From positions 13,039,100 through 13,103,099 of the forward strand of contig NC_065554.1 in NCBI RefSeq assembly GCF_022605725.1: DNA of 64,000 nt, written 5' to 3'. Both the position numbers and the translations under genes were made by a program. The DNA comes from Anthonomus grandis grandis (taxonomy: Eukaryota > Arthropoda > Insecta > Coleoptera > Curculionidae). Position 1 is the stretch's first letter. Each line of letters begins with the position of its first letter. Shown here one piece after another: positions 1-13,200 of this stretch. A model generated the notes under the pieces. It searched no databases and was not told where the DNA came from. It was given only the letters and a program-made list of their open reading frames with translations.

Positions 1-151
1 GAAGTTTCGAGTTGCAACATAATACAAAAACAAGGTATTAGTATATACAAGGGAAAACCGTTTGTTAAAAATTAATTTATGTTTAACAAACGAAGCTTTG
101 AAACTGAACGGTTTTGTTACTTTTTGTGCGATGGTGCATATAGGTTTGTAC

Positions 152-345
152 CTATATCACGAGTAGCGCCAGTGCCCGGAGGTGTCTGCGGATATTTTTC
201 TTAAAGTTCTGCAAGTTGTAATGTTCGGGAAAGGCATGTTTTGGGAGTTGATTCCACAGACTTGCACTTCTCCATAAAACTAAATCTCGATATAGCGACG
301 TAATGAGCATCCGCAGATACGCTCCATATTCATCAGTCGCATCTG
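152..345 (-). pseudogene. Non-LTR retrotransposon, C-terminal end of reverse-transcriptase ORF
   Basis: Read on the minus strand, one open frame holds the segment SASLWNQLPKHAFP followed by EHYNLQNFKKNIRRHL, then a stop at 152-154. The pattern 'WN.LP ... FP..YNLQ.FK ... HL' is typical of the last residues of Jockey/CR1-type ORF2 proteins, after the reverse-transcriptase and thumb domains. Nothing of the catalytic domain is in the window on this side. It is a short dead fragment. The frame opens near 345, but no start codon is meaningful. Confidence 0.7.
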
Positions 346-1090
346 TAGATTAATTTAATAAATTAACTTAAGGCTTTTCTAAATGATTTTAGAATTATTT
401 CTAAAATAATTACTTCCGGTGTTGTATCTTAATTTATTTTTAGCCAATTTATACAAAAACGGAGATATTTAGCGATTTTTGCTGAGAGCATCTTTTTTAT
501 GCAAAAGGCATAAGAGCATCATAAAATGATACCCAAATGGGCAGAACTTGAAGTCTTAGAGAAATGGGGTTAAATCTACCACATATCCCCCTGGTTTCCA
601 CGCCCCTGTTTAAAATTATTTTTGTTAAGTAGGTTTAAAAGAATAAACGTACCAACAATAATTTATGTCCCAAAATTGGTTGCGGTAGCTAAAGTAGTTT
701 CGAAGCTATAAAACGAACACTATTTTTTAAAGGTTATCTTCAAAGAGCTCTAGCTCCCTGAGGAAGCATTTCCAGACCCATGTTCATATGAACTTTTCTT
801 TTTTTTACATTTTCTATCTACCCTAAAAGTTTGTAACATAAGCAACGGAACAGTCTGTGTAATTACAATATACGATATAGCCTTACAAATATTATTCACG
901 ACGTCGTTTCCGATAAAATAGATGTTCAAGATGCCGTCCGTCCAGTTTTAAGGATATTTCGTAGCGTTCATGAATGCTCTCAATCATGTCTGTGAACAAA
1001 GGTTGAAAAAAAATCTTGAATTTTAGTCAAGTTGATTTTAGTTAAGTTATTTCAAGTTTGAATTTTAGTTAAGTCAATTTTTTAGATAGT
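346..1090. other. Unassigned AT-rich stretch with a small tandem repeat
   Basis: No gene or element is recognised. Positions about 1017-1082 contain three imperfect copies of a short unit resembling GAATTTTAGTTAAGT, a local tandem duplication. Confidence 0.4.
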
Positions 1091-1094
1091 GGAT

Positions 1095-1285
1095 CTCTAC
1101 GAAAAATAGCCTCCTTCATCATTCCACATATGTACGCATCAGGTGGTGTTAAATCTGGTGAGTGCGATGGGTATCAAAAAACAATGCCACGCGAAATAAG
1201 GCGATCCGCAAAATGATTGCGCAGCATTCGAAGAGACTCCCTGGCCGTGTGACAGGTTACCCCGTCCTACTGAAATCATTGTTGA
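1095..1285 (-). pseudogene. Tc1/mariner-superfamily (DDE) transposase relic
   Basis: The minus strand reads DGVTCHTARESLRMLRNHF, then YPSHSPDLTPPDAYM in the same frame. These are the second and third catalytic Asp motifs of the IS630-Tc1-mariner transposase fold. I count 41 residues between the two Asp. A TGA sits where the family has Trp before the YPSHSPDL motif, and a TAG replaces a residue just before the first motif, so the copy is dead. The N-terminal DNA-binding part and first Asp are not recognisable nearby. Confidence 0.75.
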
Positions 1286-1439
1286 ATAAGTGGTAGGTTC
1301 CTGGCACGACAAAATCGCTGAAGATCATGTAGAAATCGCGTAATAATCTGTTCGTGTTGTCCACTTATTAATGGGTCCGTTTAAATGAGACGTTACATTG
1401 ATCCGTTTAAATAGACGTTGATCATACATAGAAAATAAT

Positions 1440-2790
1440 GGCGAAGTCTAGCCCTAGGGCTACTCCTACTCAACCATTAAAAATAGATAGCATAAAAGAA
1501 TAAAGATACAAAAAATGGTATATTACCGGAATTAAATGCTCAAGTTCCTCGCACTGGTGAAGGGAAGGGGGCGTGCAGCAAACTCAGATTAAAAATACAC
1601 AGATCATTGGTGCAATGAAACATGTTTTTTCAACTTAAAGACTTTGATGATATTGAACATATTTAGTTATATTTGCGCTTGAAAGAGGAAAGAAAGAAAT
1701 TTAAATTTGAATTTATTAATATTTAGAATTTTAAAGTGGTTAGAAATATGGTTGTAGAGTTTAATAGCATTAAACGTTTAAATAGAGCAGTTTTAAATTT
1801 GGGCATAGTAAGTGATTCTTTGCTTCTTACATTTAAGTGATGAACTTTGTTTCTTGGGCTAAATTTACTCTCTACGTTTTTTTATAGAAGAGGTCTTAGA
1901 AATGCCGGTGATAATTTTATGATCAAAATTGGCAAGATGAAAATTCCGTCTGTTTGACATATTCAGCCAATTTGTTTCTGATATTTTATACGATATGTGG
2001 TCTTCCTTTTTAATGCCACATATTAACCTACAACAAGAGTTTTGCATTTTCTGAATTCTTTGTTGTTCCAATAACCGCAAGCAAGGCGTATATATAAAAT
2101 CGCATTAAGCATAATGACTAAGAACAAGAGACTCACAGAGTAGCTTTTTTAATTTAAAATTAAGTGAGTGTCTCTGAATAAAAATTAATTTTAGGACCAA
2201 AAAGGCCTTTTTATTCAACTGTTTGATATGTTCGCTAAAACGAAGTTCTTCGTCCATATGTAAACCTAAATTTCTCGCGGAAGCTACGAAAGGAACTATG
2301 ACCCCTCCTAGGTTAATATTAACATATTTTTTACTTGCAAAACATAAAAGCTTGGATTTATTGAAGTTAAGTTGTAGATTATGTTCATTAGACAGAGACC
2401 TAATGGTTTCTAAGTCGTGATTAACACGCTGTGTTGCATCAGCAAAGTTGGTGGCATCAAAGTTATATACCAGTTGCGTATCGTCAGCAAAGGCGGTAGC
2501 TGTACAGAAATTAGTAGAACGAAGAATATCAGCGGTGTATATTATAAAAAGCAAAGGAGATAAAATAGAGCCTTGAGGAACACCGGAATGAATACTTAGG
2601 GTGTGAGAAGAAGTTCCATCGAATGTTATTTTCTGAAATCTATTATTAAGAAAAGATGAGATAATATTTAAAGAAGCATCTGAGCACCCATATTAATGCA
2701 GTTTGGAACACAAGAGTTCATGGTCCAGAGTATCAAAAGCCTTAGAATAATCTAGCAATACAGGGTATCCATTTATAAACTGACACCTTT
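1440..2790 (-). pseudogene. Jockey/CR1-like non-LTR retrotransposon, reverse-transcriptase relic
   Basis: On the minus strand, from 2790 downward, the reading gives LLDYSKAFDTLDHELL (first catalytic Asp), SGVPQGSILSPLLF, then FADDTQLVY (the YXDD-type box) and ARNLGLHMDEELRFSEHI of the palm/thumb. A later frame carries LEQQRIQKMQNSCCRLICG, the usual thumb segment. The open stretches are 2105-2554 and 1865-2080. There is at least one in-frame stop (near 2697) and a frame break near 2100. Endonuclease and ORF1 are missing, as expected for a 5'-truncated insertion. The segment 1440-1860 is the likely 3' untranslated part. Confidence 0.85.
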
Positions 2791-4105
2791 TAACTGCTTA
2801 TAAGTCGAGAACGAAAAAAAAACAACAATGTGCGGTTTTCACAGAACTTTATCAATATTTTAAAAGTTTTTTTTGACAGTGTTTCCAAAATTTTTGACAG
2901 TGTTGACAAGTTTCAAAATTTACCTGAAATAGGAGGAAAAAAATTGATGATTTTCAAAGGCCGATTTCTCAAAAATTTTAAACATCCTGTACTTTTTAAT
3001 TTCACATGAAAGCCTGTTAAATCCCCTTTCCGTAAATGTATAAATGTAGCCAATTTTAGTAAATTACACCTTTTTGAAAATTTTCTTACAATAAATACTT
3101 ATTAAATAACATTCTCGGTATCAAGTGACAACAATAACAATTGTAGCTTGTCAAGGAGGCTGTGAGTTGGAGTTGCACAATTTGTTTTGTGAGCTTCAAC
3201 TACTGTCAAACCTTTTTAACGTCATTCGTTGGGCAGTCCGAATGAATAATTTGATTTCTATATGTATTTTTGCATTTTTTAAAGATTTTGAAAGGTTTAA
3301 ATATGTTTTTAAAATGATAAAAAAATTAATAAAACTATTTCGGAACATCAACAACACTCAGAACTTACTATATTTGAATCAGAAGAGAGAAAAGTGAATA
3401 AAAAACAATGGCGGCGAAGAAACGTTTTTTGGTTAGTTTTTTCATTTACCGATAATTCAAAATACAAAAAATGAAAAATCCAAAACACAGAATCGCTTTT
3501 ATCCTTTTTTTTTCATTTTGTGAATTTTCAATTCTTGAATCAATCAACTCATTTGCTTAGTCAATAATTTAAGCCGAATATGTTTTAAGAAACTAATTTA
3601 AGTTTTCGTCCTATATACCGCAAGTAGTTTATTCCACATATGTGGGACAACAAAGGTAAAAGAGCGTTGAAACGATGACGTATGATGCTGACGTATCAAA
3701 AAGTTGTCCATGATAAACAAGAAGTTGTCTTGTATGATATCTATGAGATCCTTTTCCCAATAGTACAATTATGTTTAGGACACAGAATAATTTGTAAATC
3801 TAACTTGTGGAAACGAAGTCTTTATTAATATTATCATAATTTTTAAAGCCGTCGGGGATTCCTATGCCGAAAACTGTTTTAAACTTGTATATTTTGTAAA
3901 GTACTTTCTTTTTCAGAAAAAAATAAATAGAATATTTCACCCTAAATTTTCCTTAACTAGTTAGTTCCTTGTTAAAATATTTCAATTTTATACCGCATGA
4001 ATCTTGATACTTTGACCGGTACTTATCACGGCGGTACGATTTGTTGGAAAATAATAGCGTACCACCAAACCAACCAAGCTATCAAAATATCATGGACCCA
4101 AAAAA
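2791..4105. other. Unassigned AT-rich stretch downstream of BRAP exon 9
   Basis: No protein family is recognised on either strand. If the donor at 4111-4106 is used, this is intron sequence of the BRAP gene. I looked on the minus strand for the conserved BRAP C-terminal tail and did not see it. Confidence 0.4.
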
Positions 4106-4111
4106 ACTTAC

Positions 4112-4261
4112 TTAGCACTTTGCTGCTGTAATTTCTTTTCCAAAGCCTGTTTTTCCTTTGTCACAGTATTTAATTTGGCTTTCAACTGCTTATTTTCGTC
4201 GGACAGTTTTGCAACTTGGTTTTTTAAACGATCGGACTCTTGGGTTAATTGACTTTCCACC
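4112..4261 (-). CDS. BRAP: BRAP exon 9 (coiled coil), last exon seen
   Basis: Encodes a heptad-rich helix, LVESQLTQESDRLKNQVAKL through EKKLQQQSA. The exon either ends at the donor gtaagt (4111-4106) or reads on to AAG TAA with the stop at 4110-4108. The strong donor and the longer tail of relatives favour splicing onward. Confidence 0.85.
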
Positions 4262-7200
4262 CTATAATAAATTAGTCTACAATTAGCAAGAAATACGTTT
4301 TAATGATAATCATATTTACAAGGCAAGTTTATCCTCAAAATACATCCGTTGCTCCTCAAGTTGCGATGTTAATAAATAGGTGAATTCCAGTTGAACGGAA
4401 TCGACTTTTTCTTGTGCACCCTCAGATTCGGACGGAGGACCTTCTGAGGGCACCAACTTACCATCTGCTTTATTCTGAAGTAATCTGTGCACAAAATTAT
4501 CACCTAATCATACAAAAACAGATATTAGAATTAATAAATTCACAGATGTTATAATGCCATTATTATACCTTTATAATCCCAAACTCTATGTGATCCTAGC
4601 TGTAAAGCATAACAATGTCCAGACTCCCTATAGTGGGATGCCGCATGGCCTCCTTGGTACCTTGAAATGTGCAATATGAATAAAAAAGTGATGAATTTAA
4701 AATTAGCTTTTACCTTCCACATCCGACATGGCCACAAATTAAACAAATCCATAGGGCATCGGGTGATGGTACAGATTTTCCACATTCTTCACATTCTGAA
4801 CTTTCTTCCTGTTCAGGGCTCTGGACACATCTAAAAACAACAAAAAATTTATTCTCAGACATCTCTTAGAATATAGTACTTGACTCAGGATTTTTTAAAC
4901 GGAACAGGAATTTTCCAGTGTCAAGAATTAACAACTAATATTCCATTAAATTATAATCTTTTATGAAAGAAACTAGTTATGTACAGGGTGGCCCAAATTC
5001 GACCCTCATCATTGGGATCTCGGAAACCGTAAGAGATCTAAGGTCGGTTAAATTATGGCAAAGTTGCTAAATTTGGTACTTAACAAAATGCTGTTTTAAA
5101 ATTTAAAAAATTTCGAATGGTTCCGAAGATATCCGAAAAAACCGAAATCTGGAAAAATCTTTTTTATTGTTTTATGACGTTATTTAAAATCGTATAATAA
5201 AATAAATAACACTTTGTTAAGGGCACTTTTTCTCCTCTACAAGATGACCTTTTCAGAATTAAAATATGACGTTTCGTTTTTGAGATACCATCATCAACTT
5301 TTTTTTTTCAAATACGGCCCTGGATTTATTTCTATTACCTTATTTTGTTGAACTAGATTTTTATAAAACCTATGACGTATCAAACTTTTTTATTTTCAAC
5401 CGATTTAATAGCAAAAACTGAGAATTTTCATAATTAAAAAGAAATCTTAATACGGACCTGCTTCAATTTTTTTTTCTTTTAATTATAAGTATCGACTTAT
5501 TATTAATAAGAACTAATCCACTTCATGATTTAATTTTATAAAATACCTATGAAATATCATCAATATTATCATCAAATTTAATATTAAAAAATCACATTTT
5601 TTACAAAACAGTTAAAACTGCCGATTATATAAAAAGCTAAATAAACTATACTTTAAACATCTAAGATCTTTAAAAAAAACTACTGTAACAAAAAGCAAAG
5701 AAATATATTAAAAAATATGACGTAATTTTTGTCGAATCCTGCCACCCAAAAAGCCAAATAACAATTAAACTTTTAACACTAATTAAATTATTCATAATAA
5801 AAAAAATACATGAAATGCTCAAATAATCCTGCATTTTTGAATCCGCCGGCGCAGATTAGTCGTAAATGCCCGTTGGATCATTATTCCTCTTGCCCGTAAA
5901 TTTGTGATTTCCAAAGTAAAATTGTGGCGTAAAACATATATATTTTGAGGACTTTCGTTAAATACACGGTCTTTAAATATCCCCATAAAAAATAATCAAG
6001 AGGTGACAAATCAGGTCAGCGAACTGCTCCTTGGTTTCTTTGGACCTGTGTTTTCAAATTTACGCACCCATCCCGTTGCCGCTGGGCTTTACACTATACA
6101 GATATTATTTTTGTAATATGATTTAATCACAAAAGCACGCTGCACGGGCCTCTGCTCCATAGTTACTAAATGGCATACGCTGATACTTTTAATTTAACAT
6201 AACAATCCACAGCAAACTATTCATAAATGCGAAATAAAAACATTATCAAAACTTTCCGCTCCCAAGGACTACCCGGCTGGATGCGTTGTATTCATGAAAT
6301 TAACAATTTGTATTCTAGAAATATTATAAATATGGGAAATAAATAAATATTTTATCCGGTTATGCCAAAGTCGACCCGGGCATGACGAGCAAGAGTCCGT
6401 GTTGATGCGGAATTAAGAATAACTGTTATATATACTAAACAATATATGCAATGTGCTCGCTCCCAATTTCTTCATCTGTGTCTCATTTCGAACTTTCGTC
6501 TTGCAGTCGACGTTTCTGAGAGCTTAAATGTATGAATGTTGTTGAGAAATATTTGGTTAGGTCTAAGGACAAGCTGTCCTCATTTTTGTCCTCTAGTGTA
6601 TACAAGTTAAGATACTCCGATTGCCCCACAGTTTATATGGGTCAATAGGTCTGTATAAAAGAGTATAGATTTTAATGCAATAAATATAAAAACACTAACT
6701 GAAAGTCACCAAATCAATATTGGCTAACTATTTAATTACATACAGCAAAGTTTCCATCAGAGAATAGAATTACAGTTATTTGTACTCAAGAGAAAATTTT
6801 AGAAAATCTGGCAATTAACTGATCCTTTCAAATCACATCACTTAAGTGAACCATGGTTATATTTTTGAACAACAGGTAAATTTCTGTTTTTATTCGCGAA
6901 TTTTGTGTAACTTTAAGTACCTGCATACAGGACAAGTGGAGTCACCCCATTTTTCTAAACAACTGGCGTGGAAAGCATGATTACATAAGATGGTTAGCAC
7001 ACCATCTACGGATTCATCCATACGTTCTAAAACATTAAATTCCTTATTATTGGATTTTTAATTGAATAAATGACGATTGTACCTAAACAAACTGGACACA
7101 TAGGTAATTCTGTATGTCCAGGTGGAGCAGACCCATCATGAGCCCATTCAACTCTTGAAACCCATACTATTCTGCACAATATATCTGGTTCCAATGTGCT

Positions 7201-10200
7201 AAATGGACTTCCATTGTATGTTAGATAGAATTCAATAGCATCATCATGATCTCTGAAACTGAAAAATATTTTAAGTCAATATTAAATGGTCTCGTAAAAC
7301 CTGTTCACTCACGTTAAAAGACACATATACTGATTAGGTAAAGAATCTCTTAAAACTCTAATATGAGATATATCTGCATGGCAAGGAGCTGTAAAAGCTA
7401 AAATATCATGGCAAGTCATGGTACATGGAACACCAAGCAGACATAAGGTTAAGGCATCTTTTCTGCTAGTCAAAACACTAAAATAATAATAATTAAAGCC
7501 TGAAAAACGATTACTTACATTACAACTTACTCCTCCTTATATAAGTGCAATATCCCCTTAGTTATCTCAACAAAGGGATTTCCACTAAAAAAACCAATTT
7601 CTCCTAAGTTTTCAGCTAATTCGACAGTACTCTTTTCGGTCATAGGAGTTTGCTCTCTAGAAGAAAACGGTAATAATCCCCAGTCTTCCCTGGGGCTCTC
7701 TAATCTACTGGGAAATGTTTCAACACTTATATCTCTTACTTTTCTTTGTCCACGATTTTTTTGTTTATTATCAGCTTCTTGAGGGAGAGCTTCAGCCCCC
7801 TCTGAAACTATAAAGAAAATACATTAAATGTATATATCAAATAATATTAATTTTTACAAATGTATTTTTTTCAATAGATTAAGATTCTAATTTATTTTTA
7901 TATATTTAAATTTCTCAGGGCCCCAGGCATATACCTAGCACAACAGTTTTTAAATCTTGAGTTGCTTATTAAAATGATGGGAAATCTGGAAAATTATTAA
8001 ATAAGGCCCTAAACTATCATAAATACATCTTTATCATGAAAATTGGCAAAAATATCCCAACAACCTTATAATCATGATTTAAAATTGATTTAAAGCTTAC
8101 AGGATTTTGAACAAATTTATTACTTCAGATTTTTTCTGAATACTGATATTCTTTAAAAACAAATTGTCTTGCTATGGAGGCAATAATTTAAAAAAGGTTG
8201 TCTCACGTGTTCTTCCTGTTAGCAGGGAGCATGGATTGCTATGGATCCATGCTTAACAGGAATCCATGCATTAACAGAAAGAACACGTGAGACAACCTTT
8301 TTTAAATTATTGCTTAACTCTCAGCTACTATCGATGGGTCCTGAGGACCCAACGAGTTTTTTATTTTGTCATATTTCTTAGGAATTTTATTTTTGCGAGT
8401 TGTCCGTCCCTGTACTCTCCTACTATATGAATTGTTTCGCAATGCAAGTAAACACGCGTCAGTCAGATTTAGCGGATTTAGCTGAGATTTTGAGCTTTTT
8501 TTAGCGGAGATTTAGCTGAGCAGTAGGTCAACTGGGTCCTCAGGACCCGTTAGTAGTGAATTTGTGAACATAGTTTTAATAATTTATCTCCTAGTTTGTG
8601 TCAGAACAAGGTGTTATTTTTTCAGTGTTTGAATATTGTACAGGTAGGTGATTTTTTTGTTCTAAATTATACGGGTAAGGGTTAAAAAATTTTCTCAAAA
8701 CTATTACACTAACCTACATAGTTATTTCAAGTTTTTCATATACAGGGTGTTCTGGACTCTCTAGGTTGTTTAGGTTTTTTTTTTGTATAAAGCAATGAAT
8801 GATGGATTTGATAATATTTATATGGATGGGCCATGTAATATTATAGGACCTATATACAGGGAGCGTAAATAGTAAAAGAATTTGGTATAATAATATGAAT
8901 TCGTAAGCATGTGCTTTTTTTGCACCATATGTCTTCCTTTCATAGATTCTTCATCCAGAATAAATTAGTATCACGTAATTTTTTTTAATTTTCAGTATAA
9001 TGGTATGCAGTTAACAAGGTTTGTCAAAGAAACAGTTGGAAGAAATTTTAAACGACGAGCAGTTTTGGGAAGAAGATGCTGTGGATGAAAATTCCGACCA
9101 AGAGGATGCCTATTTTTCGAGCCACAATGAGCCTTGCTCGGTTTTCATTTCTATTAAGTTGTGTCAAGTTTGATGACGTTACCTCTAGAAAAGAAAGGTT
9201 TATTAAAACAAATCAATTGGCTGCAATATCACAGCTTTTTGATGAATTTGTAAGAAATTCTAAGTTATCCTTTAGCCCCGGATATTATCTAACAGTTGAT
9301 GAGATGCTAATACCGTTTCGGGGTAGATGTTCGTTTCGAATGTTTATTCCCAACAAACCGGCCAAATATAGCATTCAAGTTCAAATTTTGGCAGACGCAA
9401 AGACTCAATATATGGTGAATGCAGAAATATATTCCGGTGCTGAAATAAAAACCGTTGAACCGAAATCTAAGCTATCCAATCCAACAAGAGTTGTTTTACG
9501 ACTAGCGCAGTGTATTGAAGGCACTAAAAGAAATATAACTGGGGACAACTGGTATAGCTCAGTTGAACGTCTTGAAGCACTTAAAGACAAAAAATTGACA
9601 TATGTTGGGACATTAAAGAAAAATAAAAGAGCCATACCTCCTGAATTTTTGCCTCATAAGAACAGACCTGTTCGTTCTTCAATTTTTGGATTTTCTTCAT
9701 CTAATACCATAGTCTCTCACGTACCAAAAAAAGGAAAAAGGGTCATTTTACTTTCCAGCATGCACCACAGCTCTTCAATAAACCAGGATACACTAAAGCC
9801 AGAAATCATTCATTTCTATAATGAAACAAAATCAGGAGTAGATGCTTTAGATGCAAAGTGTGCATTATACTCAACATCGAGAAGAACAAATCGGTGGCCA
9901 GTAGCCATTTGTCATGCAATTTTAAATATTGCCAGTGTCATTTCTCGGGTAATATACCAATTTTCAAAAGGTGGTGAAGTAATTCCAGGATATAACTTCA
10001 CCAAACAACTTGGAATGCTGTTAATTGACGAACACTTGCGTTCTAGAATGGACAACCCTAAGATGCCCTTGAAAATCCGCAATCTTATAGCTGATATTTT
10101 GCACATCGAAATTCCAGTTGAAGAGGTAGTCACAGAACCTAAATCAAGAGCAAACGGAAAAGATGTAGCATTTGTCCCGCCAAAAAGGACAGAAAGACAG

Positions 10201-13200
10201 CCATTAATTGTGATGTTTGCAAAACACCAATTTGTAATCAGTATTGCAAAAAAATTTGTCCTAAATGTTTAAATAAGTAGATTTGTTATTTTTTTGTGCT
10301 AGTAGGTTTGTTTTACTATTTTCGGTAATAAAAATTAAGATTTTTTGCATTTTTTTATTTTTTCATGTAGTGGGTCCTGGGGACCCGTCGATAGTACCAG
10401 TGTAATTACAATTGCTCGATAGTAGCTGAGGGTTAAATAAACAGATATAAATATCTTAACCGAAGATTTCAAGGAAAAATAGTCTTCCAGTCTGGAAAAT
10501 AATTTTATAGCCTTACTAAAAGACGATCCTTTAAACATTCAATTTTTTAATTTGTTAGTTCTTTTATGTATTTTTAATTATTATTTCAACATTTTTATCA
10601 TTAAAACCTAATTAAATATTCCAGGTAAGAAATAAAAATATGTATGACTAAAAGTAAAAGTTAGGTTAAACAAAGATGCTGGTAAAATGTAGTAGTTTTT
10701 CCAATAAAAGGGGTCAATTGTCTTTAGTTTTTGAAAGAGAAATTTAAAATCTATTTACTTCCCTCATATTTTCTGGATAAAAATTACTACAATTATTAAT
10801 AACTAGCCTAGCTATGGCATCATATACTCCTATTAACAAAATCTTCACAGAATTCCTACTTAAAATTATTGGATTTGCAGCCATCATATTATGAAAATGG
10901 GTGTTGATTTCAATACATATCACTTCCTATATATTTTTTTTTAACCAGAACATTTTTTTATTAATCCACTTTTTGAATAGGCGATAGGTGTTTCGGTAAC
11001 AATAGTACCATCTTCAGGAGAAAATTAAAACTAACTTATTTTAATTTTTAATAAAACACATGTTGATTGTTAAGTGTGAAACTATTTTTTTTACGACTAT
11101 GCCAAAGATTTCATTCCTCAAGTTTTTTTTTCTTTAATTCTTTGCCTTATAATGATATCTACCATCAAATATATTGTATTACTCATACTCATAAAGTAGT
11201 AGTACTCCTAGCGTAGTAATTTCTTTTGGTAATTCAGTTTAGAAACTCTTTAATAAATCAAACTAATTTCAATAACAAAATAAAATTAAAATCAACTTGT
11301 TTCAATAACATTTTTTGTTAAAATGATTCAGTTTAGTGCCAAATTTAATTTAGAAGTCATAGATGTAACAGTTCAACATTCCAAACTAACTTAATTAAAT
11401 TAAATTTGACAACAAAATTAGTCAAAACAATCGTACTGAAATAAATTGACCTTAAAAAAAGTTACTAACTAGCAGAATCACCATAGTTTTGAACCAAGGA
11501 GCCTGTAAAACCATTAATCTGATGGGAAAAGTAATGCCCCTAATGCGACATTTATGATTCTGTTGATCTATGAATCTGTTCATAAAGGTTTTTGTTCTCG
11601 GATCCTTTGGTGGAAAAGCTCAGTGTGTCTTGTGCAAGAGCAGGAATCAGAAAGGGGACCAAATCCAAAAAACACTTGCAGCAGATTATTCCATTGACTG
11701 ACTAAAGTAAGAAACAAACAAGCTCTTTCTGTTGTCATTTTTCCAGCCTCTGCATACCCACCATCAAGTCTCATAAGATCTAGTGCTGTACAATGTGAAC
11801 CTTAGTTTGTCGAGAAGATATTTGGTAAATTTTTATATTGGACTTATTTGATCTCAATAATAACATATCAATTTTCGCGCCAAATTTAAAAAGTACCAGT
11901 GCAAATCCAAATTGGGATTTGAACAACAAAGAAGTGGAGAAAGAAGAAATCAATGAACTTCTCTTTTCAGCAACTCACTTGGATGAGGATACAAAGAGAG
12001 ACATTTTTACTGGGAACCTTAATGATTCACATGTTGATCTTAAGTTTTCAGGTCTGTATAAATATAACTACAAAGTCAGTAAGGCTCAGAAGAACTTAAA
12101 TTTAAATGAATCTAGGAGAGCTTCATCCAAAAGGAGCCCATTTATAGGAGTTAACAATGGGTTTGGTTAATTTACTAATTAATTACCCAAATAGCATAAT
12201 TCCTATTCATCGTTCAAAGTTTGTAAAGAAAGTTTTGCATTGCTTATTATTACAGATAATATTGCAGGATGTCTTGATAAAAAGCTGGCAGCAATATTGG
12301 TATTACTCGACTATTCAAAGGCCTTTGATGTGATTTATCACAAATATTCTTTGCTCCAATCTCCTTCAACTTATTATATGGTCACAGGTTTTTAAAGTGA
12401 AAAACAACATCTCTCATCAGGTGTACCAGTGGTACCAGATATATAGATATATTTCAGATATCTTTTCAGTAGTTCTATAATCTCAGTTACAGGTTTGATC
12501 CCTCCAACCCAGAAAATGTGGCAGCTTTGCTAAATAATGATTTACAAGCCATTCATTAATAATACTCCAGTTTTCCTTCATTTTATTGTGTATCATCTAC
12601 AATCTAAACCCGTAATAATCTTTCTTGGACCTATTATAACATGCCTATGCATTTTTTATACAGATTATAGTATGGTGGAAACATGGATTAGTTATAAACT
12701 TTCTCAAGGTATGTAGACACTCTTAGATTTATTGACGATGTTTTTAGACCAAGAGTAATCCATGGTTCTTCTGTTTTACCTTTAACTTTCTGAAGTGGGA
12801 ACAAGAGAACTGTAATATCATTGTCTAGTCTGTATTATTGGTCAAATTATGTAAACAATTAAAATTCGACTTACTATAAAATCTGTCAACTTTAGTTAGC
12901 ATAGTGTGGGGAACAACTTGCAAAACATATCTCACAAAATTATATGTAGCTCAAAAGTTGATTCTCAAAATTATGTTATTTCAGAAGAAGAGAGTTGAAC
13001 AGAGTTGGTTTATAAAAATAGTAAAATATTATCAATTGAACAACTTTTTATTAAGTCAGCCATTAGATTTATGCTTAACACTCCATATTATAAATGCAAT
13101 ATAAGCCATAACAAAAATACTAGAAATGCAGCTCTTCAAAACGTTCTCCTTAATAGACCTAATAGTCTAGCTTGTCAAAGACATATTCTTTGCACTGGAC

